This document shows positions 19,850 to 32,972 of a DNA stretch of 64,000 bases, piece by piece; positions within the stretch are counted from its first letter, which is position 1, and each line of letters starts with the position of its first letter. The translations under genes and the position numbers were made by a program. Below the pieces are notes generated by a model, which saw nothing but the letters and a program-made list of their open reading frames with translations, searched no databases and was not told where the DNA came from. This DNA is from Capniomyces stellatus (taxonomy: Eukaryota; Kickxellomycota; Harpellomycetes; Harpellales; Legeriomycetaceae), in assembly GCA_001661515.1 (NCBI GenBank), contig LUVW01000005.1, forward strand, positions 726,208 through 790,207, read 5' to 3'.

Positions 19850-22800
19850 TTATTTCTTTTTGGTTGCCTTTGACTTGTTACCAGAATTGTTGTTTGTTGC
19901 AGAAGTTTGAGGAGGTTGAGGAGGTTGGTTCTCGGCAGCCTGTTTATTTTCAACAGTATTGTCCTTTTCCGAAACTTTACTACCATCAATAGTTTTGTTA
20001 GTCACGCTAGCACCAGACTTGGAATCAGACTTGGAATCAGATTTGGTGTCACACGCGATTTTCAGCATATCAAGTCCAGCCTGGAACCGTTCGACAAAAA
20101 TGTTAAGTTCGTTGCTCAGTGCCAGATTATGGGTGTTTACAGAACCAACATTACCACCAATTTCTCGCAACCGAGAATCCAGCCCTTCAACCCTGCCAAC
20201 CAACACCAGATTTTCGCCTTCTAGCCTGGAAATATCCTCGCCCATCCGCTTCGCCTCATTGCATTGGTCTGAATTCACCTTCTTTTGTTCGTTTAGGATA
20301 GAGTTTGTCTGCTGCAGGTCCCTAGTCAGCGCATCAATCTTTGCTACTGCCTGTTTCTCGTAACTCAAATGCTTTGCTACTGCACCGTCCAGCTCGTTGC
20401 TGATTGCACTGATCCGGTCGCTCTTTTCCTTGTTTGCCTTCTTGTTCGTGTCCAGCTCTGCCTGCGTCTTTTCAAGCACTTGCTGCAGCCCTGAATTGCT
20501 GTCGCTGCTTGCCTTCAACTGGATCTCCAGCTCCTGCTTGTTCTTTTGCAGTTTGGATATTGCGGCCTGTGCCTCACTGTGCTGCTTCTTTTCCCCTGCC
20601 AGACTTTCCTCTGTGCTGCGCAGCTTTTCTCCAGTCTCTTTCAGACTCAAACTGACACTCGATATCGTCTGCTTGTTGGCCTCGACTTGCTTTTCCAGCT
20701 CGCCTACTCTGGCATTTGACTCGGCCAGCTGCTTGGCTCTTGCTTCCAGTTGAACCGTCAAACCGTCAATGGCTTTGGATTTGCCTTCGATCTCATCGCT
20801 CTTTTCTTGGACCAGTAACTCAAAGGACTTGGTTGTTTCAGCCAGCTCATTTGACTTGTCGTTGTACTGTCTGGTCTTGACTTTGACGTTTGCATTCGCC
20901 TTCTGCAGCTCCTGCTTGTTGACCTCCAGATCTGCTGTCAGCTTTTCCCCCGTCTTTGTCAGCCGCTCAATCTGCAGCTCTAAACCCTCAACTTGGGCCT
21001 GGAACTCTGCAGCCTTGCCTGCAAACTCTTGCTTTGCACCCTCCAGCTCTGCCCGGCTAGCTTGCAGGCCGGACTGTGTAGCAGCCAGCACCTCGTTTGT
21101 CTTGCCGAGCGTGGCGGTTGTGGCGTTGAGCTTCTTGTCCAGCTCGGTGTGTTTGGTTTGTAGCTGGTTGAACGAATCAACGCTGGCTTTGAGCTCCTCT
21201 ACCTTGGACTTTAAGCTAGTTTGCGTAATTTGCAAGTCGTTCTTCAAAAAACTGATTTCCTTGGCTTTGGCTTCCATCTCTTTCCTGTTCAAAGCTGCAA
21301 GTTCCTGATGCTCTCTGGTCTTTTCGCCCAACAAATTCTTTGTGGTTTCCAGCTGGCTAGAAAGTGACTTGTTGTGGTCAATCGACGAGTTTAGCTGCTC
21401 GTTCAGCGCCTGGATTTTGCTGTTTGAGTCCGCCAGTTTTGCGTTTGTTTCCGATAGCTCACTGATGTTTACGTCCAGCAGAGCCAGCTTCTCGCCCAAA
21501 TCCCTGCTTAGGTTGTCTACCTCACCCTTCAGCGTTTTGATCTGGCTGGCCTTCAGCTTGACGTCGCCTCTCAGCTTCTTGGACTCAGTGTCCATTGCTT
21601 CAATCTGCTCCTGCTTGGCTGCTATTTCGGCGCTCCTCTCCTCAGCCTGGCTGCTCAGCTGGCCTATTTGCTCGGCCATGGATGCAACAGTCGCTTTGGA
21701 CTCGTTCAGGCTATTTGTTTCATTGTGCAAATCACGTGTCATTTTTTCCAAACTTGTCCTTGTTGCCCCTAAATCGGCAGCTGTTTTTTCCAGATCAAGC
21801 GTCGTTGCTGCCAGCCTCTTGTTGGTTTCCTCCAACTGCTTTGTCTTGCTGCCCACATCTGCATTCACCTTGTCTAGTTGTATGCCAAGCGCCTTGGCCT
21901 TGCTAACCTGGCTCTCCAGGTCCAAGCTGACCTTCTTGTGGCTTTGTTCCAGCTGCAAATACTTCTCGGAAATAGCCTTAATTTCGCCCTCCAAAGTCTT
22001 TTTGTTCTCTTCAAACTCTATTATTGTTCTCTGCAGCTCCTTGTTTACACTGTCCAAATCCTTGGTTGTGTTTTCGTGTTTTGTCTGCAGCGCACCAAAA
22101 GCTTTGCTTGTCTCTTGGCTCAACTTGCTCATTTCTGCCAGCTTAGCTTTGGTGTCCTTCAGGGTCAACTCGGTCTGCATTTTAATTTTTTCTGTTGCGT
22201 CCAACGCTGATTTGGTTGAGTTGAGACTCTGCTGCGTCTGCGCTTCCTTGGCCGTTAATTCCTGTAACTTGCTGGTCAATTCGTCGTTCTTCTTTTGCTT
22301 GTCTCCAATCTCTGCCACTCTGGCCTTTATCTCCAACTCCAGCCCTGCCTTATCCGCACTCAGCACCTCAGCTACCTTGGTCTTTTCAGCTAATTTCTGC
22401 TCAGTCTCCTTTACCGCTTCAGTCAGTCTGTTAATTGACTCTACTTTGCTCTTTTCTGAATCTGCCAGCTTCTTGTTCTTCTCTTCCATTGAGTTTATCT
22501 TGCTATCCTTTGAACTGTTTATGCTTTCCAACCGTTTGATTTCTTGGCTCTTTGTCCCGCTCTCCTTTTGCAAACCGTCTACTTTACCCTTCAGGCCCTG
22601 GATCTCTGCTGCCAAATCTGCTTGCTTAGCCTGCCCACTAGTAATCACCAAGTCTCGCTCCTTGACAACATTCTCAAGCGCCGTGTTTGCTTCATTAGAC
22701 TTGCCCAGTTTCTTACCTGTTTCCTCCAACACTCTTTTGGCCTCCGCCAAATCCCTGCCCATGCTGCTTACATTCTGGTTTAAGCCTTCAATATCCTTGG

Positions 22801-25736
22801 TTAGTTTGGTCTCTCTCTGGTTGCTAGACACCAACTTTTCGTTTGTCTGCTTCAAACTGTTTGCTTGCTCCTCCAGCTTGCCATTCAATTTAGCTTCGCT
22901 TTCCTTCATCTTGGCTACCTCCTGTCTTCTGACTCCCAGCTCTGTTCTGTCTACCTCCAGTCCCGCTATCCTTTCTTCGAACCCTTTCTGCAAAGCCCCC
23001 CACTCGGCCACTTTACTCTCCATCAGCTTTGTCGACTCTTCTGTGTGCTTCTTGAGGCGCTCCTCTGCTGCCTTTGCGTTTTCTTTCTCTTTCTTCAACT
23101 GCACGCTCTGCCCTTTGGCTATCTTGCTATTCTTCTCCTCTGTATCTGCCAACAACTTCCGCCCCTCCTCTAGTTGCTGCCCGTGCGTGCTTTCCATCTC
23201 ACCCATCTTCTTCTTAAACTCCTCCTCCCGCTCCTTCATCTCGCCTCCTTGCTTATTGACCATGGCTTCCAATGCGCCAATTTTCTCCAAATGCGCCTTC
23301 TCATCTTCACTCTTTTTATCAATCGTTGATCTATGCGCCTTCAGCTGCGTGTCCAGACTTGCTATCTGCTCAGTCAGGTTCTTCCTTTCCGCATTTCCGC
23401 TTGCCTCCTTCCCCTTCAGCTGATTTTCTATACTCTGCATCTCTTTTCTATATCTTTCTTCATTGATCACATTCGCCGCCTCCTTCTCCTTAATTGTCTT
23501 TTCTAGCTCCAGTACTCTGGCTGTCACAGCTTTCTCTGCCCCCTTTCTCTCCTCCTCTTTACTCTTCAATGTTTTTTCCAGCTCCTCGATCCTGCCTTTG
23601 TCCTCCTTCTCTTTGCTTCTTCTGGTCTCGTTGGCTTCTTTCAGCTGTAATTCAAGCTTCTCTGCTTTTTTAACCAAACTCGACTCTACCTGGCTTCTCT
23701 CCACCTCTAATCTCTTCAGCTCATTCAACGTACTTCCCAGCTTCTCTTCTGTTGCTTTCGACTCCTCCAGCTTCCGTGCCCGATCTTTTAGCTCTGCCTC
23801 CAATCCTTTCTTCTCCTTCCCCAGCTTTTCGCAATCCCCCTCCGCCTTTACCAACTTGGCCTCAAATCCCTTTGCCACCTCCAGTTTCTGTGCTGTTGCT
23901 TTCAACTCCTCCTCCACCCTCTTTTTCTCCTCTTGTACCTTGCTCATTTCCGCAGTTGTTTTTGCCAGCTTGGATTCTGCAGCTTTCGACCTTTCCAACT
24001 CCTCCTCCTCCTTTGACTTTAGCTTTGATAACATCTCCTTCTTTTCCTTCTCCAAAACCCCAACCTCAACCAAAACTTTCGCCAGTCTTTCCTCTACCAG
24101 CTTTCCAGCTTCTAGTCTCTCACCTTTGGCTTTTAACTCCACCTCCATCCTTTTTCTCTCTTCTTGCATACTCTTCAACTCTGACTGTGTCTTCTCCAGC
24201 TCCTTTTCCTTGACCTTCAATCCTTCAATACTCGCTAAACTTCCCTTCAAATTTCCTTCAAGCTTTTCCTTTTCACCTGCCAACTTCTGCAATTCTGCCA
24301 CACTCTTTGTCAACTTTTCCTCTGTAACTTTATTTTCCTCAAGTTTAGTCGCTGTGCTTTTCAGGTTTTCTTCAACTTTCTTCTTTTCCATCAACACTTT
24401 CTTCATTTCTTCTTCCGTATTTACCAATTTTCCCTCAACACTTTTCAACTTTCCTTCAGAATTTGCCAACTTTTCTTCAGCATTTACCAATTTCCCCTCA
24501 ACACCTACCAACTTTCCCTCAACATTTGCCAACTTCCCTTCAACGCCTACCAACTTCCCTTCAACACCTGCCAATCTTTCCTCAGCATCTACCAACTTTC
24601 CCTCAGTTACCTTGGCCGCTTCCATATCTTTTACCCTTAGTTGCAGCTCTCCCTCCAATCTCCTCTTTTCCTTTTCAGCCTGCTTTTGCTCTTCTGTTGC
24701 CCTCTTCAGCTTCTCTTCTAGCTCCGCTGTCGCTTGCTGCTTTGCCTTCTTCACGTCCGCAATTTCTCTCTCAAGCAAACCAATCTTTTCGCCCTGCACC
24801 TTACTCTCGTTCTCGCTAGCTGCCGACTTTTCGCTGACTTTTTTTCCCAGTTTTTCCAGCTCTTCTGCCATCCTCTTTTCGTCATTTTCTTTGGCCTTTT
24901 CTTTCTCCCTCATCTCCTTTTCAAGCGTTTCTATTTGTGCTTTATATTTCTTTTCTAGCTCTCCCCTTTCCGCATCCCTCTCTTTCAACCCCTTCTCCAA
25001 ACTTGCCAGCCTCTGTCCTACCTTCCTTACCTCGCCCTCTGCTTTCAGCTTTGATTTTGTGAGCTCTGCTATCTGTGCCCTATCCCTCACGTCCCCATTC
25101 AGCCTTGGAGATTGTGACCCAGCTGGTGTACTTTTTGACTCCACTACATTACCTGCCTCTCTCTCATCCACTTTTGACTCATTTTCCCTAAAAAAAAAAA
25201 AACACACACACACACACAACATTCTCGCATTACTCTTTATATCCTTACTTATCATACCCTTTATAACCTCTATTTAACAAGATTTAAACCTGAAATGTAT
25301 CTTGAACATAACTAGAATATTTTCCCAGCGAAAACAAACATATTATTTCCAACTTACTTTTTTTTATCAATACCAGCCTCGGCCGATACATCCTTTTGTG
25401 CCATTAGCGTCGGCTTCTCTACTGATACCTGGTCTGCTTGCGGGACTGGCGTTGGCGATGAAGTAGATTTAGGCGAGCCCTGAGCCTCACTTGCCTTTTT
25501 ATCTTGAAATTGCTTCAGCTATCATCATTACATCCTTGTTAGTATATTCCGCTTCTTGTTGTTAAAGCGTTGGCTGTAGCTTCGGTAAATTTTATATATA
25601 CACACACTCTCTTTCTCCCTCCACCTCCTTCGATATATATATATATATATTGTTCAAACTTTGGTGTTTTTAATTTCGTATTTACCTTTTTTTTAGCCGC
25701 CAGCATCTTTTTCCTTTTAATTTCCTCTGCATCCAT
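19850..25736 (-). CDS. Giant coiled-coil golgin with GM130-type N terminus
   Basis: Three exons on the minus strand: 25686-25736, 25358-25518 and 19850-25187, totalling 5550 bases and 1849 residues. The first 17 residues and the start of exon 2 join to give MLAAKKKLKQFQ (residues 11-22). This resembles the conserved AAAKKKLxxFQ basic motif at the N terminus of GM130/GOLGA2-type golgins, which in animals binds p115 and importin. Beyond about residue 75 almost the whole chain is heptad coiled coil rich in Glu, Lys, Leu and Ala, with no globular domain. A Pro/Gln/Asn tail ends in KSKATKKK. No GRIP or GRAB domain is seen at the C terminus. Such proteins tether vesicles at the Golgi. A role in this organism is inferred from the N-terminal motif and architecture alone, and long coiled coils are easily mistaken for one another. 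Confidence 0.75.
24417..24607. repeat. Coding minisatellite of 21 bases, one coiled-coil heptad per unit
   Basis: About nine diverged 21-base units on the minus strand encode seven-residue repeats of the form VEGKLVG or VEGKLAN inside the golgin. The unit equals one heptad, so gain or loss of copies keeps both reading frame and coiled-coil register. Confidence 0.8.
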
Positions 25737-26606
25737 TTTTGATAATTGCTTTACTTTACTTTCTTTACTTTTATTATTATCTAAATCAGAATTATGGCTT
25801 GCTATCGCTTTGTGTTGACCCTCTAAAGTACAAGTTCAATGCTACTTTTGGTGTGTTGGTGATGAATGTGTATGCCCTGACTACTTTATTTCCTTGTTAG
25901 CATCCACAGTCTTGCTTTAAAGCTTTGACAATTTTTCTGTCTTTGTTCTGAACAAAATTTACAAGTATTTCTTGGCGCTGTTGCTTTATAATACTCTGTC
26001 AATTCTATTTTCAGAATAAACAGTCAAGCCTCTTCAGAATATATCTAGCTCTTATTCTCTTTGCAACTTTAAACTCCTCCAATCTGGATTTTGAAAGAAA
26101 TATAATCCTGGGAATTATATCCTTTTTTTTTAACCAAACCATTCGATTTACAACAACACATTTTCAATATGTTACTCATTCAATTGTTTTGATTTTTGTC
26201 AATTCGGATTCTACCGTTTCTATTCGCCTTTGCCTAAATCGCTTCACTAATTTTTTTCCCAGCCCTAACATTCTGGTACTCAGGCTCTTTACATTCACAA
26301 AGTATAATACCGTAAAACAACAACCATACTAAACCCACTCCGTAAACCCTTCAACGCCTGGCTGACCAGCGCCAAATTTTATAAACCAAATAAATAGTAT
26401 CTGCTGCCTAGCACTCCCACAGTTAAAACCAATGTATAACGTAAACTAAATCAAACCAAAAAACAGCAGCCGTTTTAACTCAGTAATAGAAAACATAGTA
26501 ATTGAGAATAGATCAGAGATTAAAATTAAGTGAAAATGAAAACATATTGTTGGATAAAACCAAGTAAAAAACGATTGTCATCCCACGATAAGAACAACAA
26601 ATAATA
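25737..26606. other. Intergenic between golgin start and derlin end
   Basis: The golgin promoter and derlin 3' flank lie here. The sequence is AT-rich with no recognisable gene. Confidence 0.6.
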
Positions 26607-27774
26607 CTAGGCTAACTTTTTGCCCTTTCCCCAATAGTGGGTGGCTCCTTGGCTACTTGAAGAACTGGCTTCTGGTGCAGCAGCACCTTTTCTCGAACTT
26701 AGCGTCGATCCTGATGGTCTAAACACTTTAAACCCAGAAGAATCGCCAACGCTTTCTGGGGTATCGGTCCTTGAAGAACCTGTCGCATTTTCGCCAAGCA
26801 TGCGATAGTAAAACTGAGGTGTCTGGACGAACCTCCTTCTTCCGCCCTGGGCTGGATACTCTATAGTTAGGTAATAGTAAATACGGGCTGCAATGGCACC
26901 AAATATCATGTCATATGGCATCGCTCCACCCCGAATAATAAACTCCACGCCCATCATAAAAAATGGATAGTACGCTGCTTGCATTTTAAATCCAAACATC
27001 ACATTAATAATTCTTTCGTAATTGTAAGTTGACCACAAGTAAATGGCACACATCATCAATCCTGACGAAAAGACAGCAACCGGCTGGAAAAATGCCATGA
27101 GCTATTTTTAGAGTTATTCAAAGCGGCACATCCAACACGTTATTATAAATAATGTAATCTGTCAGCACGAAAACGAACCAACTAACTAAGAAAAAAATGA
27201 AGCAAATTTAGTAAATGCACTTACGGACATTAAACCGATGCAAAATGTGAAAAAGTAGGCATAGTCCGCTGATCGATTGTTAAACACGGTCTTTTCCAAC
27301 TCGGATGAATCTCGAAACAAGTAAATAAATGTAAAAAGCCCATTTAAACTGAATGGAATGTATAAAAAGGCGGTCAGGATCCTCCACACCTATACTCAAC
27401 CACGCATGCACAGATACAGGGCGATTAATTCGTTAAAAATATACAAAGTGACTTGTAAATGAATGAATTCGTAGCAATGTTTCCATTTATCAAAAACTGG
27501 AAAAGCAGCGAGGTTAAAAGCCAAACAAGTCTAGTCTAAAATCCCAAGTTCAACATTGCCAAAATACTCGTTTACTTTGGATATTAATCCCAATACTAAA
27601 TATTGTACATACCTCGAAGTCCTTGTAAATGCTGGGCCAGAATAAAAAGTAATTGTAAGGGCTTATTAATTGAAGATTTCCTGTAAAAGAAATAAAAACC
27701 ACGCCCGTAATCATACATCGTGTGATGATTGGGATGCTTTTGTAATTCTCTAGCATCTCGTTTCTTGAAGACAT
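26607..27774 (-). CDS. DER1: Derlin (Der1/Dfm1 family) with p97-binding SHP box
   Basis: Three exons on the minus strand: 27613-27774, 27225-27389 and 26607-27101, giving 273 residues. The derlin signature runs through all exons: YKSIPIITR, then LQLISPYNYFLFWPSIY, VWRILTAFLYIPF, then FTFIYLFRDSSELE, RSADYAYFFTF and a third exon with INVMFGFKMQAAYYPFFMMG. The protein is a rhomboid-like ER membrane protein without the serine protease residues. Derlins help retrotranslocate misfolded proteins in ERAD. The C terminus HYWGKGKK (264-271) matches the SHP box that recruits Cdc48/p97, as in yeast Dfm1 and human Derlin-1 (HNWGQGFRLG) and unlike yeast Der1. The introns (223 and 123 bases) are phase 0. 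The symbol denotes the family; by its SHP box it is closer to DFM1. Confidence 0.92.
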
Positions 27775-29148
27775 CTTGAGCTTTGGAATGAGTTAGACTT
27801 GACTGATGAGTAATATAAAAAAGATGGGATATATACTTTGCTGATTCCTGTTTAAATTGATGTTTACCAGAACTTTGCTTCGGATTTCTACTCAAATTTT
27901 TAGTGAACTTTGCTTCGGAAAGTTCAGTTAGTTTCAGTTGAGAATTTAGAGAAAAGCTCAAAGGCAAAATAATAGAGAAATAAAATAATAGCAGTAACAG
28001 AGAAATAATTGCCTGCTCTGAAGTGATATTGTCAATGAAGAAACGTCTATTTCCAGCTCACAAATTATTAACCAACACATTCGAAATGCCTGGGCCAATT
28101 AAATTCGCTAGACTTTTTCTGCAGGTAATAGTCGGATAGGCCAATCAGCCAAAAATAAAATCAAAACATCGATTTCAGCTCCAGCAAGTAACTAGACGTC
28201 AAATTAACAGTACTGGTTGTTGGTTAAGCAGATTCTACCTTATTTGCACTTTTAGAATGGTTTATGGACACAACAAAGCTTGATGACGACGGCTTACAGC
28301 TTTTGGAAAGCACACTTTGATCACAGAGCTTTAAATCTACTCATGGCTTGAATTGCTAGTAGTCGACTAAATATATAATCTCAACCCTGTTAGTTGTTCA
28401 TGTTTTAAGCAGCCAAGATCAGCAAAAGCACTTTTTATTATGTACTTGGTTCACTTAGTTTTAGCACTCGACTAAACCACTTGCAGTCTTCAATATAAAA
28501 ATGATTTTAAGAGTAAAATAAAACAGCAATAGTCACTTTTCTTTTGTTTACAAATTAAGGGATATAGCCAATCAAAATCCGATTTTGTTCAACCAAATTA
28601 ATTAATATCCAGAATAGCAGAGATATTAGTGAGCAAAAGAAAAAGTAAACAATGGAATCGAAAATCAGTTTGAATAAAAGTTGTTCAGAGAAAGTACAAA
28701 TAAAGCAAGAAACTGTCAAATAATTTTTCAAGAAAAAAAATAGAAAAAAAATAGTGTTGGAATAGTTCAAGTCGGGTAGCAATATCTTGCGTTTCTTGGG
28801 CATTAAAACAAACACAGTTAGTATTTTGTCGGTTTTACTTTTTCAGCTTTACTCTGCTAGTTACAGTTTATTTTGACACGAAAAGTAAACAACCAAATAT
28901 CAATAATATATTCGCTCACGTCTTAAAGTAAAGTACGCTGTCTGTAGGGTACTGAAAGTTTATAATATAGCCAGGGCTTTTTGAAACAATAATTTAAAGG
29001 TCCCGTAAGCTTGATAAGAAAAAAGGTGCGACAAAAAATAAAACAGCAATACAGGAACAGGAACAGGAAGGCACTATTTTTAGGCATAACGTCAGTAAGA
29101 TAGCTATACACTAGCTCAGTAATAATAATAAATAGTAACGTAGGAATA
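27775..29148. other. Divergent intergenic region derlin / MCM4
   Basis: About 1.4 kb holding both promoters. I did not find an ACGCGT MCB box of the kind that drives many fungal replication genes. The open frame at 28555-28815 looks like AT-rich noise. Confidence 0.55.
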
Positions 29149-32100
29149 ATGCCTGATAATCAAAACCAACCACCAGCTGAAGGGGGGCAAGGAGCAAACA
29201 TCAATGTTGCAGACACACAAGATAGTCAAAACTCTGACAACCTTAACTTGTACCAAAGCCAGGACATGAATTCACAAAACAATATGCCACCGCCAGCACT
29301 TGGGGTAGATAGAACAGGACAGAGAGCAAGGCCAAATCCCAGCATAGTGGGATCCTCGTCACCAAATCTGAGATTTAGTGACTTGCCAAGCACGCCTATG
29401 GTAGGCTTGAGTTTGAGTAGCAGTGCGTTTAACACGCAAAGTCAAAACAGGATGATAAACTCTGGCGGTTCAAATAGCGATTTAGGACGGAGCTTTAGCC
29501 AACTTAGCTCAAGCAATATGACAGAGTCTTCAAGCAGGTAGGTTGCAAGTAAAAAACGGTGCAATAGTACTGATTTGATTTATAATGACTATAAATTAAA
29601 ATAATGGTGGGGGGATGTGTGACATAAAATTAGGGGTAGACGAAGACGTGGTGATTTAGGCCCACGTGGATTGAAGGCACTGGACAGTTTGTCAGAGAAT
29701 CCTTCCTCGTCGGAAATAGATAGCAGCCAAGCGGATAAAAGTGGGGCACCAGCGACACAGCAAAACAGGGAGAGCGTTAGGTCGGCGGGGAATGAGGTAG
29801 TTTTCAGCACAGAGGGCAGGAGCCAGCAAGTGACTGTAGATGCAGAAATGGCTGATGCAGAGACGCCGCAAGAAATTAGGGTGATTTGGGGAACAATGAT
29901 TAACGTGAGAGACGTGATGCAGACGTTTAAGGACTTTTTGCAAAACTTTACAATGAAGGACTTTTATGACTGGGAAAAGCAGATTTTGGCACAAACAAAG
30001 CTTCGGGCAAAGTCGGGGTATGAGGCAGGGGTTGATTCGGGGATGGACTCTGATGAAGACGAGGATCTGGTTTTGGAGTCGAAAAACAGAGTCAACCTAC
30101 CATATTATCCTGATCTTTTAGCACGAATGAAGGAGTCAGAGGTGTGGCAGCTGAACCTGGATTCGCAGCATCTTTTGGCATATGCACGATCAAGAAAGCT
30201 GTATAGACAGCTGGTGAACTACCCTGAGGAGGTTATTCCGATTATGGACCACGTATTGACGGAGGCCTACATGAACCAGTACCCAGAAGAGCACTATGAT
30301 TTGGGGACATTTGGGCTAAAGGTCAGGCCTTGCAACTTGGTTGAGTCAAAGAACATGCGTGAGCTTGACCCGGGAGACATTGACAAGCTGGTTTCGATTA
30401 AGGGAATGCTGGTGAGAGCATCGGCAATTATTCCAGACATGGAGCAAGGGTTTTTCAAATGCCTGCAGTGTGACTGGACCACAGTAGTGGCACTTGACCG
30501 CGGAATCATCCAAGAGCCAACAAGATGCGGGAATGTAGACTGCGGAGCCAATGATACAATGGAGCTGATCCACAACAGATGCATATTTGCCGATAAGCAA
30601 GTGTGCCGGCTACAAGAAACACCGGATGTTATTCCTGATGGCCAAACCCCACACACCGTGTCGCTGATTTTGCACGACGAGTTGGTGGATAGCATCAAGC
30701 CGGGAGACCGGCTAGAAATTGCGGGGGTGTTCAGGGGAGTTCCTGTGAGGCCAAACTCAAAGCACCGAACGGTTCTGGCGCTGTACAGAACGTACATTGA
30801 TGTTGTTCATCTGAAGCGCACAGCAGCGATACAGGTGCAGCCAGACGTTCTGGAGGAATCCACCGAGACGGCTGAAACCGAGGGGCTCCAGTTCTCAGAC
30901 ATGCAGGTGGCAGGGGTTGGTGGGCCTGGAGATACTTATGATACCAAGGGAAGAGAAAACTCAGCGGTTGCGGCAGAAGAAAGCGAGTTCAGAAAGCTTT
31001 CCTCAGATCCAAGACTGCTCGACATTCTTTCGCAGTCCCTGGCCCCAAGCATCTACGAGATGGACGACGTGAAGCGGGGACTGCTGCTGCAGCTGTTTGG
31101 TGGCGAGAGGAAGCACCTCAAGCGTGCAGGAGCTCCTCGCAGTCGTGGAGACATCCACGTTCTTCTTATTGGTGACCCTGGTGTGTCCAAGTCCCAGCTA
31201 CTGGGTGCAGTCCACAAACTCGCGCCTCGAGGCATTTACACCTCAGGAAAGGGGAGCAGTGCTGTTGGGTTGACGGCGTACATAACACGTGATCCAGACA
31301 CCAGAGAGCTGGTGCTTGAGTCCGGTGCTCTTGTTCTGTCTGATGGCGGCATCTGTTGCATCGACGAGTTTGACAAGATGTCTGACGCCACCCGGTCAAT
31401 TCTGCACGAGGCTATGGAACAGCAGACCGTTTCAATTGCCAAGGCCGGAATCATTGCCAGTCTCAATGCCCGGGCCGCCATTCTTGCAGCAGCAAATCCA
31501 ATTGACTCCAAGTGGAATCGCGACTTGAGCATTGTTGAGAACATCAACTTGCCGCATTCTCTGATCTCACGTTTTGACCTTATTTACATCTTACTGGATA
31601 CCGTTGAAGAATCTCAAGACCGCAGACTCGCCCGCCACATTGTCTCGCTGTACCTCGACCCCATTCTTGCAAAGTCCAAGGCCACTGCCGGCTCGGACTC
31701 AATCTCCACAATTCCCTCAATTCCTACCCACAAGCTGACTAGATACATCAACTACGCCAGAAAACACATCCGCCCAATCATATCTGACGAAGCTGCCAAC
31801 GCTCTTGTTGCTGCCTACGTCGACCTGCGCAAAATGGGACGCGACTCTTCGTCCGCATTTGTTGGCTCCTCCAACAACACCGCCGCTCCAAACAAACGCG
31901 TCACAGCAACAGCCCGCCAGCTCGAGTCAATGATCAGAATGTCGGAAGCCCACGCAAAAATGCGACTGAGCAACTCTGTTGACGAGGCTGATGTCCACGT
32001 CGCAACCAAACTGATGCGCGACGCTTTGCGTGAAAGTGCCACTGACCCAAGAACCGGCCTGATTGATCTTGATCTGCTAAACACCGGGTTTGCTGCTAGC

Positions 32101-32442
32101 GACCGGAGACAGCTTGACGCCATCAAGTCTGAAGTCAAAAAAATGCTGCTGGAATCAATCAACTCCTCCAGCTCCTCTAAAGCATACCCTCTAAACCAAG
32201 ACTCTGCCGATCTACCAGCCGCCGACCTTGACTCTGCTTATGGCAGCAAGATCCTCACTTTCCAAGGCCTGTTTGATCGACTGAACAACCAGAGCTCAGT
32301 CCCTGTTGGCAACAGACTTTTCAGCCAAGTCGTTCGCGAACTGCAAACCGAAGGCTTTGTACAACTATCGGGGTCTGGACGCAATGCCAGAGTCATTCCT
32401 AAACAATCCGCCACCAACTCGATGCTAAATTCTGGATACTAG
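29149..32442 (+). CDS. MCM4: DNA replication licensing factor MCM4
   Basis: Two exons, 29149-29537 and 29634-32442, give 1065 residues. Exon 1 is the disordered Ser/Asn/Gln-rich tail that DDK phosphorylates in other species. The splice restores RGRRRRGDLGPRG. The order then is the N-terminal OB region with a zinc finger (Cys406, 409, 428, 433), Walker A GDPGVSKSQ (643-651), Walker B CCIDEFDKM (704-712), arginine finger SRFD (775-778) and a C-terminal winged helix. QLESMIRMSEAHAKMRLS lies in the AAA+ lid. The protein is one of six subunits of the MCM2-7 ring, the motor of the CMG helicase. It is somewhat longer than the usual 860-930 residues, mainly through the N-terminal tail and loops after the OB fold. 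The 96-base intron has a GTAGGT donor. Confidence 0.96.
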
Positions 32443-32972
32443 CTTTATCGTATTTTATTTTTTTTATTGAAATTTCTAGCTTTCTCTTTTATATTCTGCT
32501 TTATTTTATTCTTTTTTACCTTTTTCCATTACCCTATTTCACTTTGCTTTACCATTCACTTGATTTACAGTTTCAATATCAATTCTTTAATAAACTCAAA
32601 CTTTTATGTACTCAAAACCCCCACACCATTCTCACTCACTTGGTAAACCTTTTTTTTTTTGGTTTCTTTTTTTTTTCAATTTCCAATTTTCAAGGGAATA
32701 AAACAATGAAATATAATCTACATGTTAAAGCAAAATACGATCAGAAAAAAATGAAGTTAATAAATAAAGACATCAAGGGTAAAATAAAAATAAAAATAAA
32801 AAACACCGCTACACTGAAAGTCTTCCAATAAAATTTACATATAAACAACACAAAGCCAGACTGATATTGCTAACCCACTACTTTGTCCGTACTTCCTTTC
32901 TCCCCCCTCGCCCCCCTTTCTTTTCTCAACCTCTTTACCTCTCCTTTTTTTTATATCGATTGTTATTGCCCA
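32443..32972. other. Convergent intergenic region MCM4 / bHLH gene
   Basis: Strongly T-rich and pyrimidine-rich on the plus strand. It should hold both 3' ends. No gene seen. Confidence 0.6.

Noticed and set aside
20769..25277. Long plus-strand frames opposite the golgin (up to 693 codons)
   Set aside because: They are antisense shadows of the Leu/Lys/Glu-rich coiled-coil coding strand; their Ser/Phe/Leu-rich products show no domain features.
27596..27967. 123-codon minus-strand frame upstream of derlin
   Set aside because: It overlaps derlin exon 1 in another frame, and the family alignment fixes the real frame.
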